Positions 7,240 through 10,751 of a stretch of DNA of 10,751 bases are shown piece after piece. Each line of letters opens with the position of its first letter. The first letter of the stretch is position 1. The position numbers were made by a program, and so were the translations under genes. A model generated the notes under the pieces. That model ran no database searches. It was not told where the DNA came from and saw only the letters and a list, made by a program, of their open reading frames with translations. Source of the DNA: an uncultured Oscillospiraceae bacterium (lineage in GTDB: Bacteria; Bacillota; Clostridia; Oscillospirales; Oscillospiraceae); NCBI GenBank assembly GCA_900758315.1, contig CAAERF010000195.1, positions 1 to 10,751 of the forward strand. The letters are read 5' to 3'.

Positions 7240-7268
7240 AGGATACAGGAGATGTTGTAAAAAGTCAA
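7240..7268 (-). promoter_or_regulatory. Promoter of the ATPase leader transcript
   Basis: On the minus strand TTGACT (7268-7263) is followed after 17 bases by TATCCT (7245-7240); an overlapping TATAAA lies 5 bases further on at a poorer spacing. Transcription would start near 7233, giving a leader of about 230 nt before the ATPase start. No other minus-strand gene lies between this promoter and the ATPase. Confidence 0.65.
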
Positions 7269-7381
7269 TAGGTAAAATGTGATTTGGTGTATTGCATACA
7301 TTTCATCTAAAGAGAGCGGTTTATAGCCGCAGAATAAACAGAGGGCTCCCCACTTTTGCGGCGGAGTTCTATGCCCCAGAA

Positions 7382-7443
7382 TTATTCAAATTTCCTGTCG
7401 TACAACAGCGCCACGATCAGCACCACAAAGCAGGAACCTGCAT
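7382..7443 (-). pseudogene. Possible frameshifted holin-like mini-toxin remnant
   Basis: A good ribosome site AAGGAG (7457-7452) stands 8 bases before a minus-strand ATG (7443), but that frame stops after 8 codons. In the neighbouring frame the sequence continues as a short hydrophobic stretch with a charged end, FVVLIVALLYDRKFE, then TAA (7384-7382). Firmicutes carry many roughly 30-aa 'putative holin-like toxin' genes with this layout (strong AAGGAG, one hydrophobic helix, basic tail). This reads like a decayed copy with a single-base frameshift. The match is from pattern memory only and the ORF is too short to be sure. Confidence 0.3.
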
Positions 7444-7460
7444 AGTTACCACTCCTTGTG

Positions 7461-7473
7461 CCACCTTAGGTGG
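7461..7473. repeat. Short perfect palindrome CCACCT-T-AGGTGG
   Basis: Six-base arms around a single T, overlapping the stop codon of the 55-aa ORF and just upstream of the AAGGAG site of the mini-toxin remnant. It could be a hairpin or a protein site; nothing further can be said. Confidence 0.35.
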
Positions 7474-7633
7474 AGGTGGGAGTATGACATGAGGATGGAA
7501 GAAGCCTGTACGGCACTTCCGTCCTTTTTTTGTGGAATAATGAGGCTTCTTTGAATTCATCACTTGACATTGTGGCAAAGATCACCCCGTCCTCCGGTAT
7601 ATTGTAATCATTATGGTATATACGTTGAACCAT
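7466..7633 (-). CDS. Possible small protein of 55 aa, unknown function
   Basis: A minus-strand ATG at 7633 opens 55 codons to TAA at 7468-7466. The composition looks coding-like: an N-terminal MVQRIYHNDY, the middle EDGVIFATMSSDEFKEASLFH, then a basic KKRTEVPYRLLP. There is no clear Shine-Dalgarno before the ATG, and the frame stays open another 33 codons upstream through a palindromic repeat without a start. Its stop is 22 bases before the mini-toxin remnant, so the two could once have formed a unit. The remaining possibility is chance or a decayed piece of a larger gene. I do not recognise the family. Confidence 0.35.
   Translation of the reverse strand: MVQRIYHNDYNIPEDGVIFATMSSDEFKEASLFHKKRTEVPYRLLPSSCHTPTST
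7493..7531 (+). terminator. Terminator-like hairpin on the + strand
   Basis: GGATGGAAGAAGCC (7493-7506) pairs with GGCACTTCCGTCC (7512-7524) with a wobble and a bulge, followed by seven T. No + strand gene precedes it, so it would have to end an antisense RNA to the small minus-strand ORFs. It also lies within the 55-aa ORF and may be accidental. Confidence 0.35.
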
Positions 7634-7654
7634 TTGACAAATTGTATCATGTAG

Positions 7655-7719
7655 GGCGGGACAAGGTGAATTGCCCGAAGGGCAAGAGAAGGTGCCCTGG
7701 GGTATGACCCCATCCCGCC
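7655..7719. repeat. Composite palindromic repeat with two inner hairpins
   Basis: Outer arms GGCGGGA (7655-7661) and TCCCGCC (7713-7719) enclose two perfect small hairpins: TTGCCC-GAA-GGGCAA (7671-7685) and TGGGGT-ATG-ACCCCA (7698-7712). The result is a cloverleaf-like fold of 65 bases in a non-coding region. The form resembles dispersed palindromic (REP/MITE-like) elements of gut Clostridia. It is not a tRNA: no acceptor/CCA end or T-loop is present. Confidence 0.5.
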
Positions 7720-7811
7720 GTTTCTCGTCGAATTACACCAATTTTATCAACCTGTACCCGTCAACTGCCGCGTTCATTCTCCATTTTCCACTCTCAATTC
7801 TCAATTCCCTC

Positions 7812-7842
7812 TTGACTTAGAGTACACTCCAAGTGCTACACT
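7812..7842 (+). promoter_or_regulatory. MerR-type promoter and operator of the regulator gene
   Basis: TTGACT (7812-7817) and TACACT (7837-7842) are 19 bases apart, the elongated spacing typical of promoters activated by MerR proteins through DNA distortion. The spacer carries the near-palindrome CTTAGAGTACACTCCAAG (7816-7833; half-sites match 7 of 8), which resembles operators of AdhR/NmlR-like regulators. The MerR gene starts 24 bases downstream, so it probably controls itself. Confidence 0.8.
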
Positions 7843-7865
7843 AAGGGCAAAGGAAGGTGACTCCC

Positions 7866-8252
7866 ATGACCATCGCAGAAGTGAGCAGACAATTCGACAT
7901 CACGCCGGACACACTGCGCTACTACGAGCGCATCGGCCTGATCCCGCCGGTACCGCGCACGAAAAGCGGCATCCGCGATTACGACCAGACCTCGTGCAGC
8001 TGGATCGAGTTTATTAAATGTATGCGTGCGGCCGGTCTGCAAATTGAGGCGCTCATCGAATATGTGGCTCTGTTCCAACAGGGCGACAGCACCATCGGCG
8101 CCCGCAAGGCCCTGCTCCTCGAGCAGCGCGACCAGCTCGAGGAACGCATTGCCACCATGCAGCAGACGCTCGAGCGACTCAACCACAAGATTGAAAACTA
8201 CGGCAACTGCCTCGCCAAAGAACCCGAGCTGCGCGGTAAAGCCAAAGACTGA
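7866..8252 (+). CDS. MerR-family regulator, AdhR/NmlR-like
   Basis: 128 residues. The N-terminal winged helix-turn-helix (1-70: MTIAEVSRQFDITPDTLRYY ... GIRDYDQTS) is followed by a dimerising coiled coil (about 75-113) and a short tail. Cys52 in IEFIKCMRAAGL sits at the position of the single thiol sensor of AdhR-type regulators, which respond to aldehydes or thiol stress; Cys44 and Cys115 are additional. There is no metal-binding C-terminal loop. AGGAAGG (7851-7857) is 8 bases before ATG 7866; a GTG at 7857 overlaps that site and is rejected. Unlike most members it has no dehydrogenase or reductase target immediately beside it: a terminator and then the butyrate operon follow. Effector and targets beyond its own promoter are inferred. 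Confidence 0.88.
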   Translation: MTIAEVSRQFDITPDTLRYYERIGLIPPVPRTKSGIRDYDQTSCSWIEFIKCMRAAGLQIEALIEYVALFQQGDSTIGARKALLLEQRDQLEERIATMQQTLERLNHKIENYGNCLAKEPELRGKAKD

Positions 8253-8275
8253 ACTGCACCAACACTTCACCACCG

Positions 8276-8318
8276 CAGAGTTCTCCCGCCGGAGAGCTCT
8301 GTGTATTTGTGTATTTTT
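8276..8318 (+). terminator. Rho-independent terminator after the MerR gene
   Basis: CAGAGTTCTCC (8276-8286) pairs with GGAGAGCTCTG (8291-8301), 11 bp with one wobble and a CGCC loop, followed by a T-rich tail ending in TTTTT. It isolates the regulator from the butyrate operon downstream. Confidence 0.8.
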
Positions 8319-8437
8319 ACCAGTTTCCAACGTTTTTTTCGGTATTTATCACCATACCCCGCGTTTTGAGAATATTCCGCTTGTGCAATCCCTTATAATT
8401 TACCAAATTTATTGCTTTATTCCGTTAATATTGACAG

Positions 8438-8466
8438 TTGACGCTTGCTATCTGGTGTGGTATATT
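8438..8466 (+). promoter_or_regulatory. Promoter of the bcd-etf operon
   Basis: TTGACG (8438-8443), exactly 17 bases, then TATATT (8461-8466). A perfect TTGACA at 8431-8436 lies next to it but is too far from the -10. A near-palindrome GTTAATATTGAC (8424-8435) overlaps the upstream edge and could be an operator. Downstream only a single Rex-like half-site TTAACAA (8485-8491) is visible, without its partner. Confidence 0.75.
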
Positions 8467-8473
8467 GGTAGAC

Positions 8474-8649
8474 GGAACAAAAACTTAACAAAAAAGTGTG
8501 CAAAACCCGCTCCAAACCGAACCACCCTATCGATCGGTTAGACACGGGCAAGCGGTTCCCTGCCGCACCAAATGGCAGTCTGCAACAGGCGGAATGCCGG
8601 TTTTTACCGGCTTTGGCAATAAATATCCAAACAAGAAGGAGACTTGAAC
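8474..8649 (+). other. Long 5' UTR of the bcd operon
   Basis: About 177 bases separate the predicted transcription start from bcd ATG. It has an A-rich start, a possible GAACC...GGTTC long-range pairing (8518-8522 with 8555-8559) and a perfect 6-bp hairpin GCCGGT-TTTT-ACCGGC (8596-8611) followed only by TTT. AAGGAG (8636-8641) is exposed. I found no ORF of note and no riboswitch that I recognise. Confidence 0.45.
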
Positions 8650-9792
<1,143 letters not shown>

Positions 9793-9813
9793 GAATAGGA
9801 GGAAAACTGAACT

Positions 9814-10614
9814 ATGAAGGCAATTGTTTGTGTAAAGCAGGTTCCGGATACCTCCGGTAAGGTTGCTGTTAATCCCGATGGCACTCTGAACCGCGCATCC
9901 ATGGCTACCATCATCAACCCGGACGACAAGAACGCGGTTGAGGCTGCTCTGAAGCTGAAGGACGCTACTGGCTGCAAGGTCGTTGTTATCACCATGGGTC
10001 CTCCCCCGGCACAGGGTATGCTGCGTGAGCTGATGGCTATGGGCGCTGACGAGGGCATTCTGGTTTCCGCTCGTGAGTTCGGCGGTTCCGATACCTTCGC
10101 AACCTCCCAGATCCTGGCTGCTGCTATCAAGAAGTATGGCGTTGACGCTGATGACGTAGTATTCTGCGGCCGTCAGGCTATCGACGGTGATACCGCTCAG
10201 GTTGGTTCTCAGATCGCTGAGAAGCTGAACATCCCGCAGGTCTCCTACGCTGCTGACGTAAAGATCGAGGGCACCACCGTTACCGTTAAGCGCGCTCTGG
10301 AGGATGGCTACATGACCATCGAGACCCAGACCCCGTGCCTGCTGACCTGCATCAAGGAGCTGAACGAGCCCCGCTACATGTCCATCAAGGGCATCATGGG
10401 CTGCTACGATAAGCCGATCGCAGTTTATGACTACAACACCCTGAAGGACGATCCGCTGATCGATCCCACCACCATTGGTCTGAAGGGTTCTCCCACCAAC
10501 ATCTTCAAGTCCTTCACTCCTCCCCAGAAGGGTCAGGGCAAGATGCTTGAGGGCGCTGACAAGGCTACCTGCGACGAGCTGGTTGCTGAGCTTCAGAAGA
10601 AGCACATCATTTAA
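9814..10614 (+). CDS. etfB: Electron transfer flavoprotein beta subunit
   Basis: 266 residues with the EtfB hallmarks: the N-terminal MKAIVCVKQVPDT strand, INPDDKNAVEAAL (34-46) and GRQAIDGDTAQVG (119-131), the conserved nucleotide/flavin loop. The protein pairs with EtfA. In Clostridia with an adjacent bcd, the complex carries two FADs and bifurcates electrons from NADH to crotonyl-CoA (through Bcd) and ferredoxin. The gene starts 21 bases after bcd with AGGAGG (9797-9802) upstream, and is followed after 21 bases by etfA, so the three genes form one operon. Composition matches bcd. Assignment to the bifurcating class rests on context. Confidence 0.95.
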   Translation: MKAIVCVKQVPDTSGKVAVNPDGTLNRASMATIINPDDKNAVEAALKLKDATGCKVVVITMGPPPAQGMLRELMAMGADEGILVSAREFGGSDTFATSQILAAAIKKYGVDADDVVFCGRQAIDGDTAQVGSQIAEKLNIPQVSYAADVKIEGTTVTVKRALEDGYMTIETQTPCLLTCIKELNEPRYMSIKGIMGCYDKPIAVYDYNTLKDDPLIDPTTIGLKGSPTNIFKSFTPPQKGQGKMLEGADKATCDELVAELQKKHII

Positions 10615-10635
10615 TCGGAAGGAGAATACTGAACA

Positions 10636-10751
10636 ATGGCTGATTTCAATAATACGAACCTCGCCGATTTTTCCGGCGTATGGGTATTCTGTGAGCAGCG
10701 CCAGGGCGAGCTGCAGCCGACCGTACTCGAGCTGATCTCTGAGGCACGCAA
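10636..10751 (+). CDS. etfA: Electron transfer flavoprotein alpha subunit (5' end only)
   Basis: ATG at 10636 follows GGAAGGAG (10617-10624) and the frame stays open to the window end, about 38 residues (MADFNNTNLADFSGVWVFCE...). The VWVFCEQRQGELQPTVLELI segment is the typical first strand and helix of EtfA, and the position directly after etfB fits. The C-terminal FAD-binding domain, and any N-terminal ferredoxin-like extension question, cannot be judged here; the visible start suggests no such extension. Confidence 0.9.
   Translation, partial: MADFNNTNLADFSGVWVFCEQRQGELQPTVLELISEAR

Noticed and set aside
7002..7240. Known metal riboswitch (yybP-ykoY, NiCo or M-box) upstream of the ATPase
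   Set aside because: I could not find their conserved loops; the leader is better explained by a small ORF plus attenuator. A covariance-model search would settle it.
7292..7492. A 66-codon + strand frame (MHTFHLKRAV...) in the intergenic region
   Set aside because: No ribosome site, glycine-rich terminal artefact, and it runs opposite the mini-toxin remnant and the end of the 55-aa ORF.
7655..7719. tRNA gene in the cloverleaf-like palindrome
   Set aside because: No acceptor stem with CCA context, no T-loop TTC motif and no anticodon arm of normal size.
8485..8491. Rex operator in the bcd promoter region
   Set aside because: Only one half, TTAACAA, is present; the partner half at the expected spacing is absent.

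Overview
The window looks like a chromosome segment of a butyrate-producing gut Clostridium-class Firmicute (Oscillospirales/Butyricicoccus-like; inference). The reasons are strong AGGAGG-type ribosome sites, a bcd-etfB-etfA electron-bifurcation operon, and the right-hand end of an integrative element of the kind common in gut Clostridia.

Region 1 (1 to about 4300) is the replication and integration end of a mobile element, all on the + strand. It holds the tail of an unidentified upstream gene, a stand-alone CHC2 zinc-finger primase-like protein, an overlapping VapE-type (SF3-like) helicase, a TnpW-like small protein and a large TnpX-type serine recombinase closed by a strong terminator. The 250-bp gap between helicase and tnpW is not empty. 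It carries repeated GTTGCCGG boxes in both orientations around an AT-rich stretch, which looks like an iteron-type replication origin. The recombinase has its own promoter, whose -10 box lies in the loop of a 17-bp inverted repeat.

Region 2 (4342 to 7270, - strand) is a P2A-type cation-transporting ATPase of 886 aa, convergent with the recombinase. Its membrane helix 6 carries Ala where the family's cation-binding Asp should be. Its 230-nt leader holds a good promoter, a 30-codon ORF that begins with an acidic run (MDDADSSDAD) and a Rho-independent terminator. The ORF's stop codon and last codons form the 5' arm of that terminator. This is the layout of translation-coupled attenuation and recalls, in principle, the acidic MgtL leader of enterobacterial MgtA. 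It is the most interesting item in the window.

Region 3 (7290 to 7860) has no large gene. It holds a possible 55-codon minus-strand ORF, a frameshifted holin-like mini-toxin remnant, a composite palindrome and several hairpins.

Region 4 (7812 to 8318) is an AdhR/NmlR-like MerR regulator with a textbook 19-bp-spacer promoter and operator of its own, followed by a terminator.

Region 5 (8438 to the end) is the butyryl-CoA dehydrogenase/electron-transfer flavoprotein operon bcd-etfB-etfA (etfA cut off by the window end), read from a consensus promoter through a long 5' UTR. Together its products reduce crotonyl-CoA to butyryl-CoA and can drive ferredoxin reduction.
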